From an uncultured Elusimicrobium sp. (GTDB lineage Bacteria; Elusimicrobiota; Elusimicrobia; Elusimicrobiales; Elusimicrobiaceae): a stretch of DNA of 21,761 bases. Within the stretch, counting starts at the first letter, position 1. The number at the start of each line of letters is the position of its first letter. Shown in pieces: positions 7,701 through 14,665 of the stretch. Location: positions 1 to 21,761 of the forward strand of contig CADAFA010000003.1 of assembly GCA_902787065.1 (NCBI GenBank). The letters are read 5' to 3'. The notes under the pieces are model-generated. The model ran no database searches. It worked only from the letters and a program-made list of their open reading frames with translations, and had not been told where the DNA came from. The position numbers and the translations under genes are program-made.

Positions 7701-8409
7701 GTTTCAAAAACAGTTCCGCAAAATTTGTAACATGTAAATTTTGCATTACGGTATGTGGTTGTCCATCGGCAAGCAAATGCCCGTTTTGCAACACATGTAC
7801 TTTGGCGCACCGTTCGGCTTCATCCATATAAGAAGTACTTAAAATAACCGTCATATCCGGCCCAGCCACATTATAGACAATGTCCCACAATTCTTGGCGT
7901 GACACAGGGTCTACCCCAATGGTGGGTTCGTCAAGCAACAAAAGCGCGGGGCGGTTTAACAACACACTCATAAGGCCCAATTTTTTATACATACCACCGG
8001 ATAATTTCCCAGCCGGGCGATCTTTAAAAGGTGTCATCCCCGTTGCGGCTAATAATTCCACGGCCCGCTTGTTAAAATCTTTTTCGTCCAAATTGTATAA
8101 ATCGCGGAAAAACTCCAAATGCTCCCACACACTTAAATCAGGATACAAACTAGGTTCTTGTGGAAAATATCCCATACGGGAGATGGCTTCTTGCGGCGAG
8201 CAAACTTTCCCTTGATATGCAAATTCAAATTTTCCTTGTGTAGGGTGTAATAATCCTTTAATTAAGCGCAGGAATGTTGTCTTTCCTGCTCCGTTCGGGC
8301 CCACAATACCGTGAACCATTCCGGCATCAAAAACGGTGCTTACATCCGTTAGAGCCGCCGTGGCATTGAGCGTTTTGGAGATATGGATTGCCCGAACTTC
8401 AATAGACAT
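7693..8409 (-). CDS. ABC transporter ATPase, equivalent to the N-terminal half of YbhF
   Basis: The 238-residue ATPase has Walker A GPNGAGKT (37-44), Q84, signature LSGGM (136-140), Walker B LLLLDE (156-161) and a normal D-loop (GVDP). The switch (H-loop) residue is Ser193, within STSYMDEAERC, where nearly all ABC ATPases have His. The N-terminal half of E. coli YbhF has the same STSY sequence as I recall it, so the change is inherited, not a recent defect. This points to a nearly inactive ATP site in one half of the dimer. The start codon overlaps the last base of the hlyD-like stop (TAATG), and the end overlaps the second ATPase by 8 bases. Confidence 0.9.
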   Translation of the reverse strand: MSIEVRAIHISKTLNATAALTDVSTVFDAGMVHGIVGPNGAGKTTFLRLIKGLLHPTQGKFEFAYQGKVCSPQEAISRMGYFPQEPSLYPDLSVWEHLEFFRDLYNLDEKDFNKRAVELLAATGMTPFKDRPAGKLSGGMYKKLGLMSVLLNRPALLLLDEPTIGVDPVSRQELWDIVYNVAGPDMTVILSTSYMDEAERCAKVHVLQNGHLLADGQPHTVMQNLHVTNFAELFLKHE

Positions 8410-9134
8410 TAGTTTAGAAACTCCGTTTCCAAAGTCATCCCTGGTTTAAGGGTTCGGTTTTCATCATTTTCAAAACGAGTTTTTACACCGTACACAAGCC
8501 GTGTACGTTCTTCGCGCGTTTGTACGTTTTTGGGTGTAAATTCGGATTGGTCGTTAATTGCCAAAATTCGCCCTTTGAAAGTTTTATCAGCTTCCGGCAA
8601 ATACCCGCTGACTTCTTGCCCGATAGACAAATTGGCTAATTCCTCGTAGGGAACATAAACCCACACATCCAGTTCTTTCAAATTGGCAACGGTAATCATT
8701 TTTTTACCGGCACCGATAAATTCTTTAGGTTCATAGTATTTATAAAGTACTTGCCCGGTTAACGGACTGGTGAGCGTACACCAACTTTGTTGAAGGGCTG
8801 CTTCATCATATTGATGTTTTTTAAGATCGTAATTTTCTTTTGAGCCCGCTGTTGTTTCTAAAAGTTGAGCGGCACGGTTGAACTCCGTTTGCGTAATTTC
8901 TTTTTTGAGATTTGCCGCATCACAAGTCAGGCGCGCCACTACTTGACCTTCCGTTACCGTGGATCCTTCTTCCACCAAAATTTCTTGAATCGTATCACTC
9001 AAGCGGGACGAAATATCCACAGACACTGCCTCCGCTACCCCGCTGTAATGAAACGCGGCGTGACGAAAAAACACTAACGCTATTATTACTAAAATTAAAA
9101 GTACCACTACGGCAATAATAATTCTTTTTTTCAT
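8409..9134 (-). CDS. HlyD-family membrane fusion (adaptor) protein, YbhG-like
   Basis: The 241-residue periplasmic adaptor is anchored by one N-terminal membrane helix (residues 4-23, RIIIAVVVLLILVIIALVFF). A biotinyl-lipoyl half motif follows (ISSRLSDTIQEILVEEGSTV), then a short helical hairpin (about 75-115), a second lipoyl half (SPLTGQVLYKYYEPKEFI) and a beta-barrel domain (DVWVYVPYEELANLSIGQEV). It links the inner-membrane ABC exporter to the TolC-like channel. It is shorter than E. coli YbhG (about 330 residues) because of a short coiled-coil. AAGGAG lies just upstream of the ATG inside the end of the tolC-like gene, and start and stop overlap as ATGA, so translation is coupled. Confidence 0.9.
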   Translation of the reverse strand: MKKRIIIAVVVLLILVIIALVFFRHAAFHYSGVAEAVSVDISSRLSDTIQEILVEEGSTVTEGQVVARLTCDAANLKKEITQTEFNRAAQLLETTAGSKENYDLKKHQYDEAALQQSWCTLTSPLTGQVLYKYYEPKEFIGAGKKMITVANLKELDVWVYVPYEELANLSIGQEVSGYLPEADKTFKGRILAINDQSEFTPKNVQTREERTRLVYGVKTRFENDENRTLKPGMTLETEFLN

Positions 9135-10471
9135 AAAATCTCCTTCGCTAAACTATTCAAAATTGCTAATTGATTCAATTCTTCCACCTGCACATCTGCC
9201 AATGAAAGCTGGCTTTCCAACAGATCCAAATTGGCACGGTCTACTTCAAAAAAAGTAACAGCCCCGGCTTTATAGGCCTGATAAGTAAGGCGGGCGGTTT
9301 CATCGGCTTGTTTAATCGTTTCTTTAAGTAAATTCTCTTGCACTTGTAAACCATACAAACGATCTTTAGCGGACGAAAACAATGCTTCCAGCGTTTGCTG
9401 TGCATCTTCTTTTTCATAGGATTTGGCACGGGCAAGTTCCTTTTGCGCTTTGGCTTGCTGACGGTCTTTGCCTCCTTCAAAAAGCGGAACAGAAACGGCA
9501 GCCCCCGCACGCCCTAAAAATACGTGTTCCCGAATGGCCCCGTTAGGGTATTCAAAATACGCGCCACCTTGTAAAACAACACGCGGATAGAGGGAAGATT
9601 TATAACTATTTGCCAAATATTCGTAGTACTGTGCCATTTCATCCAACGCCGCCAGTTTTGGGGAATTTTCATCAAACTCGCTTTGAGCATACGGGCGAAA
9701 AACCCGGAGTGTATTTTCCAGTGAATCCGTATTTAACACGGTAGAAGTTTTACTTTCTTCTTTGGCTTTAGCAAGCCGTTTATCCGTTGGATAAGAGGGA
9801 TTAATGCCATAATCGGTACCGGTTAATTTAAATAATGCCCGCAATTGCCCTGCCAACATGCTGCGGGCCCCACTCATAGCGGTTTGTGTTTTAAATACTT
9901 GCTTACGGGCTATGGAAACATCCAACTTGCTTTTTGCGCCCGCTTTATACGCCGATTGCACATCGGAAAGTTGCTTTTGTGCCACTTCTAATTGACCGTT
10001 TAGCAATACAAGACGCTGTAAAAGTTGTTGTACGGAAAAATAGGCCTGCTGTACCTGCAATAAAATTTGTTTGCGTGCAAATTCATACGATTGTTCTTGG
10101 GCACTTACAGCTTTAGAAGCACTTTTTTTTAGTGCGATCCGTCCCCCGTTATCAAACAGCATATAACTGGCGGTCGGCCCTAAAGAATATCCCCAAGTGT
10201 CACCGAATTTGAGTTCCGTGCCACCCATAGTAAGAGAGGGAACTTCCGATACCCAAGAGACCTTCCCATCCAACGACAGTGTCGGGTAGAGAGAGGAAGA
10301 TACACTTTTTTCTTGTGCCCGAGAGGATCGTACTTGCGCCTGCAAAGATTGCAATTGTGCCGATGAATTTAACGCATCATATTCACATTGAGCCAAAGAA
10401 AGGAACGAAACATCCAACCCATATACTACGGTTGTAGTAAATAATATAAATAGCCCAAATAGTTTTTTCAT
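9131..10471 (-). CDS. TolC-family outer-membrane efflux protein
   Basis: The 446-residue protein has a Sec signal peptide (MKKLFGLFILFTTTVVYG, about 18 residues) and the two-fold repeat of OEP/TolC proteins: each half has a long helical region and a beta-hairpin. Visible marks are SSLYPTLSLDGKVSW and, in the second half, SSLYPRVVLQGGAYF followed by VSVPLFEGGKDR, the classic xxPLFxGG turn. Trimers form the outer-membrane channel and periplasmic tunnel. It is first in the operon, ahead of the adaptor, ATPases and permeases, so it is a dedicated exit duct for that exporter. A GGGAG ribosome site lies 5 bases before the ATG. The C-terminal end overlaps the adaptor gene (ATGA). Confidence 0.92.
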   Translation of the reverse strand: MKKLFGLFILFTTTVVYGLDVSFLSLAQCEYDALNSSAQLQSLQAQVRSSRAQEKSVSSSLYPTLSLDGKVSWVSEVPSLTMGGTELKFGDTWGYSLGPTASYMLFDNGGRIALKKSASKAVSAQEQSYEFARKQILLQVQQAYFSVQQLLQRLVLLNGQLEVAQKQLSDVQSAYKAGAKSKLDVSIARKQVFKTQTAMSGARSMLAGQLRALFKLTGTDYGINPSYPTDKRLAKAKEESKTSTVLNTDSLENTLRVFRPYAQSEFDENSPKLAALDEMAQYYEYLANSYKSSLYPRVVLQGGAYFEYPNGAIREHVFLGRAGAAVSVPLFEGGKDRQQAKAQKELARAKSYEKEDAQQTLEALFSSAKDRLYGLQVQENLLKETIKQADETARLTYQAYKAGAVTFFEVDRANLDLLESQLSLADVQVEELNQLAILNSLAKEIL

Positions 10472-10756
10472 AATTTCTCCCTATTATTATTATTTTAACA
10501 TATTAGGAGAAATTGCATTTTGAAGGTAAGATACCAAATTACTGTTGATAGTAGTTCTAATAACACGTTACCTGTAATATAAATACGCAAATTTCAAACG
10601 CTTGCAAATAAAAACTACTTCGCTTATGATTACAAAGTTTGCAAAATATCAATTATACCGACTACGACTATACTTTTAATAATTTGACCTTTCTAGTTGA
10701 AATAATAAAAGTTCATAAATGTAGTTTTAAAACTCTTTTGTATAGCTGGAATATTC

Positions 10757-10945
10757 ATAAATCGAACATTTAATGACATATATACCTTTAAAAACTTTTC
10801 AAAACAAAAAAGTTCTCATTTTTCCAGCACTTTTTGTATAAAAAATTAGCGTTTTCTTCGTCTAAGACACCGTCGGTGTATTCGAGAATAACCTATAAAT
10901 CGAACAATTGATTATACATATACTTTTAAAAAATTTTTCAAAGTA
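10757..10945 (+). repeat. intergenic repeat R3 (tail of one unit plus a full unit)
   Basis: This lies in the 531-base gap (10472-11002) between the tolC-like start and the flavodoxin gene end. A partial unit (ATAAATCGAACATTT at 10757, then TCAAAACAAAAAAGT at 10799) runs into a full unit beginning CAGCACTTTTTGTATAAA at 10825. That unit holds CGTCTAAGACACCGTCGGT and ATAAATCGAACAATTGATTA. The order of blocks equals that of R1. Here the core is an odd palindrome, ACACCG-T-CGGTGT. The remainder of the gap (10501-10750) is AT-rich and shows no gene. Confidence 0.75.
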
Positions 10946-10948
10946 AAG

Positions 10949-10978
10949 AACCGCCCGATGTATAAACAAAGGGCGGTT
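10949..10978 (-). terminator. intrinsic terminator of the flavodoxin/alcohol dehydrogenase operon
   Basis: AACCGCCC (10949-10956) pairs with GGGCGGTT (10971-10978) over 8 bases with a 14-base loop. It lies 25 bases beyond the stop of the last operon gene. On the minus strand the stem is followed by CTTTACTTT. On the plus strand it is followed by TTTAAT, so it can work in both directions. It is the strongest GC-rich hairpin in the window. Confidence 0.75.
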
Positions 10979-11002
10979 TTTAATATCTTAGAAGTTTTAA
11001 TT

Positions 11003-11581
11003 TTATTTTAAGGTTTTAACCCACTCTGTTAATTCTTCAACGGAAGGATTACCGTTTAGAGCTTTGCCTTTAATAATTATCGCAGGAGAAGATATACTTG
11101 ATTTTAAATCTTGATCTACATTACCAATACCGCCGGTTCCCGAAGTAACAAAGATAATAACTTTTTTGTTTGAAAAATCTTGTTTTTCAAGAAAAGTTCT
11201 TACTATTGTAGGTGCAGTGCCCCACCAAATAGGAAAACCAAGATAAATAATATCATAATCTTTAAGAGAAAGATTTTCCTGCACTATACCCGGGCGGAAA
11301 GTTTGGTCTTTCATTTCTAAGGAAGTTCTTGAATTGGGATTAGTCCAATCTAAATCTTCACTTGTATAAAGAGTTAAAGGTTTTATTTCGTAAATATCGC
11401 CCTTGGTTATTTGGGCTAAATTTTGGGCCACTTTTTTTGTTGTGCCTGTGGCGGAAAAATAAGCAACTAATACATTTTTCTTTTGTGATGGCGTTGGCTT
11501 TGTGCCCTCTTTTGCACTAGGTTTGACATTACAGGCTATAACAAATAAAACTGCTGTTAAAAATATTAATATTTTCTTCAT
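11003..11581 (-). CDS. flavodoxin lipoprotein
   Basis: The 192-residue protein starts with a lipoprotein signal (MKKILIFLTAVLFVIAC, lipidated Cys17), then a Ser/Lys/Pro linker, then a flavodoxin domain from residue 36. The FMN-phosphate loop is SATGTTKK (43-50). The stretch DLDWTNPNSRTSLEMKD and the GFPIWWGTAP flavin loop place it in the flavodoxin family common in gut anaerobes. The protein should sit on the outer face of the inner membrane or in the outer membrane, an unusual place for flavodoxin. It probably carries one or two electrons for a periplasmic reductase. It is the last gene of the operon; the gap from the previous gene is 12 bases with an AGGAG site. Confidence 0.88.
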   Translation of the reverse strand: MKKILIFLTAVLFVIACNVKPSAKEGTKPTPSQKKNVLVAYFSATGTTKKVAQNLAQITKGDIYEIKPLTLYTSEDLDWTNPNSRTSLEMKDQTFRPGIVQENLSLKDYDIIYLGFPIWWGTAPTIVRTFLEKQDFSNKKVIIFVTSGTGGIGNVDQDLKSSISSPAIIIKGKALNGNPSVEELTEWVKTLK

Positions 11582-11593
11582 ATATTGCTCCTT

Positions 11594-12133
11594 TTAGCAC
11601 TTTTTGCCTGTTTCATAGGCTTCTTGATAGGCGGGTAAATTCTTTATTTCCCCAACTTTCCAAGCACCTGTTCCGTATATAATACCTTTTTCTTTTGTGC
11701 CCTCAAGACAATCACGCGTAAAACCGCGCAAGCCCTCTATTGTAGGTTTTAAATTTGTTTTTTCGGTATCGGCGGCACTTACGATAAAATAAACTTCTTT
11801 ATTTGTCATTTCGGTATATCTTGAAACACAGCGGTCAATAAATGTTTTAAGTTGGCCGTCCATTGTGTAAAAATAAACCGGGGTAGCAAGCACAAGAACA
11901 TCTGCCTTAACCATTTTTTCAAGAAGGTCTTTCATATCGTCTTTTTGCACGCAGGTATGAGTGTTATTACACACACCGCAACCCATACAATAATTTATTT
12001 TTTTATCGCGCAAAAACACTTTTTCTACCTCGTGGCCGGCTTCTTTTGCGCCAAGCAAAAATTGGTCGCACAAAACATCAGAATTGCCACCCTTGCGCGG
12101 TGAAGCAGAAATAATTAAAACTTTTTTACTCAT
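11594..12133 (-). CDS. NAD(P)H/FMN-dependent iron-sulfur flavoprotein
   Basis: The 179-residue protein of the NADPH-dependent FMN reductase fold begins KKVLIISASPRKGGNSD, with the phosphate loop SPRKGGNS. It carries four cysteines in the compact pattern C49-x2-C52-x2-C55-x5-C61, the arrangement of the 4Fe-4S cluster in archaeal iron-sulfur flavoproteins (Isf type). LATPVYFYTMDGQLKTFIDR is the usual flavin/dimer segment. There is no signal peptide, so it is cytosolic. It could pass electrons from a reduced carrier to the flavodoxins of the same operon or reduce oxygen or quinones (inference). An 80-base gap separates it from the DUF362 gene, with a short vestige of a similar gene in it. An AAGGAG site precedes the ATG. 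Confidence 0.88.
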   Translation of the reverse strand: MSKKVLIISASPRKGGNSDVLCDQFLLGAKEAGHEVEKVFLRDKKINYCMGCGVCNNTHTCVQKDDMKDLLEKMVKADVLVLATPVYFYTMDGQLKTFIDRCVSRYTEMTNKEVYFIVSAADTEKTNLKPTIEGLRGFTRDCLEGTKEKGIIYGTGAWKVGEIKNLPAYQEAYETGKKC

Positions 12134-12179
12134 ATAATCTCCTTATAATTTCCTTTTTTAAAATCTCTTAATCTTCAGA

Positions 12180-12192
12180 TTTCCAAGCACCT
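12180..12192 (-). pseudogene. vestige of a lost flavoprotein gene end
   Basis: The 13-base word TTTCCAAGCACCT occurs here and inside the neighbouring Fe-S flavoprotein gene (11657-11669). On the minus strand this stretch lies in a frame reading NLGAWKSED-stop, next to GAWKVGE in the intact protein. It is probably the tail of a duplicated flavoprotein gene that has otherwise been deleted. Only about 9 codons are visible, so the reading is tentative. Confidence 0.3.
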
Positions 12193-12213
12193 AAATTTTT
12201 TATACTCTAGATT

Positions 12214-13167
12214 TTATTTATCAATATTTACCAAGGTATATTCTCCGGTACCCATGCCAAGTTCTTTCATGTAAGAAATTTGACGTAAGCCTTCACGTGA
12301 TTCAATGCGTTCCTTTAAGTCATGCCCTTCATGTTCCGGCAAGGCATAAACTTGGTCTAAAGATGCTTGGTCTACCGCCATTAAATCAGTAGATGCTAAG
12401 ATGCCAATATCATGCGCTTTGGGCTCAGCGGCAGAAGTACCTGCACAATCACAATCAACAGACATACGGCGTAAAACATTGATATAAACAATTTTTTTAC
12501 CGAAATGGTCCACAGTTGCTTTAGCAGATTCTACCATATTTTCTTGGAAACGGGCACCTGTATATCCCCATTGCTCATCGCCTTTTTGGTGTATCATCTT
12601 TTTGCCGATTTTACCATCCGCCATACCGATAGCAATGTTTTTTAAACTACCGCCATAACCGCCCATAGTATGCCCTTTAAAGTGGGTTAAAACTACCAAA
12701 GAATCATAATTTAAAACATGGCTACCCATGGACATTTCTTTGAAGTGTTTGCCACCTTTTATAGGAAGCATAACTGTTCCGTCTTCATCCATAATATCAA
12801 CTTCGGTAAAAGTCCAACCGTTGATTTTAAGTGTTTCGCGATGGCCTTTTGTGGTTTGGCGAGGTGAATCATAAAACACATTTGTTTCAACCAATCTGCT
12901 GTTTGGGATATGTTCCCACAATGCTTTTACCATAGGAACAGGTAAAATATTTGGTCCATGCGGCTCACCCGTATGGAACTTAATAGCCACTTTGCCTTCA
13001 ATATTTTTGGAAATCTTATCATATATTTTGACAAGACCTTCCGGGCTGATGTCTTGGGTAAAATAGACAACAGGTTTATTTTTTGTTTCATTTGTTTGCA
13101 CTTTTTGTGCGTTGTGGCATGCTGTTAAAACCACTAGTCCTAATAATAATGTTAATAACTTTTTCAT
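12214..13167 (-). CDS. DUF362 family lipoprotein
   Basis: The 317-residue protein has a lipoprotein signal (MKKLLTLLLGLVVLTAC, Cys17), then a DUF362 domain. Marks of the family are VAIKFHTGEPHGPNILP near residue 60, LTHFKGHTMGGYGGSLKN near 165 and the MGKK/IGKKMIHQ stretch after it. A Cys pair, DCDCAG, lies near residue 240. DUF362 proteins often come with ferredoxin domains; this one has none and is exported instead. Its reaction is not known. Its place among three flavodoxins and an Fe-S flavoprotein suggests a redox role. It starts 8 bases after the stop of the upstream flavodoxin gene with a GGAG site between, so it is translated in the same operon. Confidence 0.85.
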   Translation of the reverse strand: MKKLLTLLLGLVVLTACHNAQKVQTNETKNKPVVYFTQDISPEGLVKIYDKISKNIEGKVAIKFHTGEPHGPNILPVPMVKALWEHIPNSRLVETNVFYDSPRQTTKGHRETLKINGWTFTEVDIMDEDGTVMLPIKGGKHFKEMSMGSHVLNYDSLVVLTHFKGHTMGGYGGSLKNIAIGMADGKIGKKMIHQKGDEQWGYTGARFQENMVESAKATVDHFGKKIVYINVLRRMSVDCDCAGTSAAEPKAHDIGILASTDLMAVDQASLDQVYALPEHEGHDLKERIESREGLRQISYMKELGMGTGEYTLVNIDK

Positions 13168-13175
13168 AATTTCTC

Positions 13176-13652
13176 CTATAAATAATTTTTAGCCCAATCT
13201 GTAAGCGCGGTTTCAGCTGTATTTGCATTTAAGCACTCACCTTTGTGTACTTTTGCGCCCGGTGCGAGTTTTTGCATATTCTTTCCTGCTTCACCGATAC
13301 TGCTACCACCTGAAGTGGCAAAAGGCACAACCGTTTTGCCGTCAAAGTTACAAGCTTCCATAAAGGTATCAATAATGCTTGGCTCCCTATACCACCAAAC
13401 AGGAAACCCTACAAAAACTACATCATATTTTTGCACATCCGGCATTGCATTTGCGGTAGCAGGGCGGCAAGATAAATCTTTCATTTCCACAGAACTACGG
13501 CTGTTTTTGTCCATCCAATTAAGGTCTGCGTCCGTATAAGGTGTTTTAGGTTTAATTTCATAAATATCTGCTTGCACCGCCGTAGCTAAGCGTTTGGCAA
13601 GTTCTGCAGTTACACCGCTTGCACTAAAATATGTAACAAGTGATTTTTTCAT
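13176..13652 (-). CDS. cytosolic flavodoxin
   Basis: The 158-residue flavodoxin has no signal peptide. It starts directly on the first strand (KKSLVTYFSASGVTAELAK, phosphate loop SASGVT), then has the family stretch DLNWMDKNSRSSVEMKD, the flavin-shielding loop GFPVWWYREP and the second loop TSGGSSIGEAG. It is closely related to the lipoprotein flavodoxin at 11003; the two share the NSR-S-EMKD and PVWW/PIWW segments. It should carry electrons to cytosolic partners. It lies 8 bases from both neighbours, with GGAG sites between, in the middle of the operon. Confidence 0.9.
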   Translation of the reverse strand: MKKSLVTYFSASGVTAELAKRLATAVQADIYEIKPKTPYTDADLNWMDKNSRSSVEMKDLSCRPATANAMPDVQKYDVVFVGFPVWWYREPSIIDTFMEACNFDGKTVVPFATSGGSSIGEAGKNMQKLAPGAKVHKGECLNANTAETALTDWAKNYL

Positions 13653-13660
13653 AATATCTC

Positions 13661-14275
13661 CTATAAACTATTAAGCCAATGCACAATTTTATTATGGACG
13701 GCTTCATTATATTTTGCACTTACATTATTAAAATTTGCATAAGTGCCGATTTTTGCATTTTTGGCATTAGCATTAAAATCTTGCAAGAAATTACCCGGGT
13801 TGCTGCCTTGTGTGGAAAACGGTATAACTTTTTTACCTTTAAAATCGGTTTGACCTAAAAAGGAATACATCGGTGTTGCCATTGTATACCACCAAACAGG
13901 GCTGCCGACAAATATTATATCGTAATCATCTACATTTGGCATTTGCCCTTTCAAAGCCGGGTAAGTTTTATTCTTTAAATCCTTTTTAACACGTGAATAA
14001 AAAGAAAGCGAAGGTTTTAATTCTTCTTCCGTTTGAATACGGTAAATATCGGCATTTGTCAGTTTGGCAATTTGATTTGCAATATCTTGGGTATGCTGCG
14101 TCAAAGAATAATAAACTATCAATACTTTACCAAGTTTTGCATTGTAAGGTATTGCTTTAGCAAAAGCGGACAGTTCCTTTTTATTGCGGAGTGCAACCCT
14201 TATATTATGGAATATCGCAACTATACCACCGCAAATTGCTAAAATTAATAAAACAATAAGTATTTTTTTAAGTAT
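13661..14275 (-). CDS. membrane-anchored flavodoxin with a non-standard (AUA) start
   Basis: The flavodoxin domain (LIVYYSLTQHTQDIANQ, flavin loop GSPVWWYTMATP, second loop STQGSNPGNFLQDF) is in the same frame as a 51-residue N-terminal extension. The extension reads LKKILIVLLILAICGGIVAI, then a charged linker, and is a clear membrane anchor. No ATG, GTG or TTG exists at its beginning. An ideal AAGGAG (14281-14286) is followed after five A residues by ATA at 14275-14273, where an ATG would be expected. The in-frame stop of the MerR gene lies just before, so the frame cannot extend further. Either AUA is used (poorly), an internal TTG at 14122 makes a soluble 153-residue form, or the gene has lost its start. 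Full length from ATA is 204 residues. Confidence 0.75.
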   Translation of the reverse strand: MLKKILIVLLILAICGGIVAIFHNIRVALRNKKELSAFAKAIPYNAKLGKVLIVYYSLTQHTQDIANQIAKLTNADIYRIQTEEELKPSLSFYSRVKKDLKNKTYPALKGQMPNVDDYDIIFVGSPVWWYTMATPMYSFLGQTDFKGKKVIPFSTQGSNPGNFLQDFNANAKNAKIGTYANFNNVSAKYNEAVHNKIVHWLNSL

Positions 14276-14284
14276 TTTTTCTCC

Positions 14285-14662
14285 TTAAAATTTAAGTTCA
14301 TTGTCTTTTGATTTAAGCGCTTTATCATAAACGGAAATTTTATAATCAAGGCGCTTAATTGTATCTTGTAATTCTTTAAAACGCATTTGTAAATTTTCCC
14401 TTTCCTTTGCAAGTAAATCTCTGCGTGCTTTAAGGGTGCGTTTACCACGTCTAAAAAGTTCAAAATATCTTCGCAATATTTCTATGGAAAGGCCTGCGCT
14501 ACGCATACATTTAATAAATTCTACTTGCGCGCAATCTTGCTCGGTATAATTGCGTATACCACCGGAAGTGCGGTTTACATACGAGAGCAATCCCACTTTT
14601 TCATAGTAGCGTAATGTATCGGGCGAAATGTTGCATTTTTTACTTATTTCGGAAATTGTCAT
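14285..14662 (-). CDS. MerR-family transcriptional regulator (AdhR/NmlR type)
   Basis: The 125-residue regulator has an N-terminal winged helix-turn-helix (ISEISKKCNISPDTLRYYE, then VGLLSYVNRTSGGIRNY) and a C-terminal dimer coiled-coil from about residue 75. Cys52 in EFIKCMRSAGLSIE lies where the aldehyde/thiol-responsive AdhR/NmlR branch keeps its sensing Cys. The other cysteines are C10 and C44. It lacks the C-terminal Cys loop of metal sensors. It sits second in the operon after the dehydrogenase (3-base gap) and probably controls the promoter at 15862-15892, which has the MerR 19-base spacer, so it regulates itself and all downstream genes. Its stop codon TAA overlaps the ribosome site of the next gene. 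Confidence 0.9.
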   Translation of the reverse strand: MTISEISKKCNISPDTLRYYEKVGLLSYVNRTSGGIRNYTEQDCAQVEFIKCMRSAGLSIEILRRYFELFRRGKRTLKARRDLLAKERENLQMRFKELQDTIKRLDYKISVYDKALKSKDNELKF

Positions 14663-14665
14663 AAA

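Noticed and set aside
7693..8409. ATPase with Ser instead of the H-loop His as a recent inactivating mutation
   Set aside because: E. coli YbhF has the same STSY sequence in its first half as far as I recall, so it is a family trait.
14245..14463. Open frame within the MerR gene (other phase)
   Set aside because: It overlaps the regulator, whose HTH and coiled-coil are clear, and it has no start signals.
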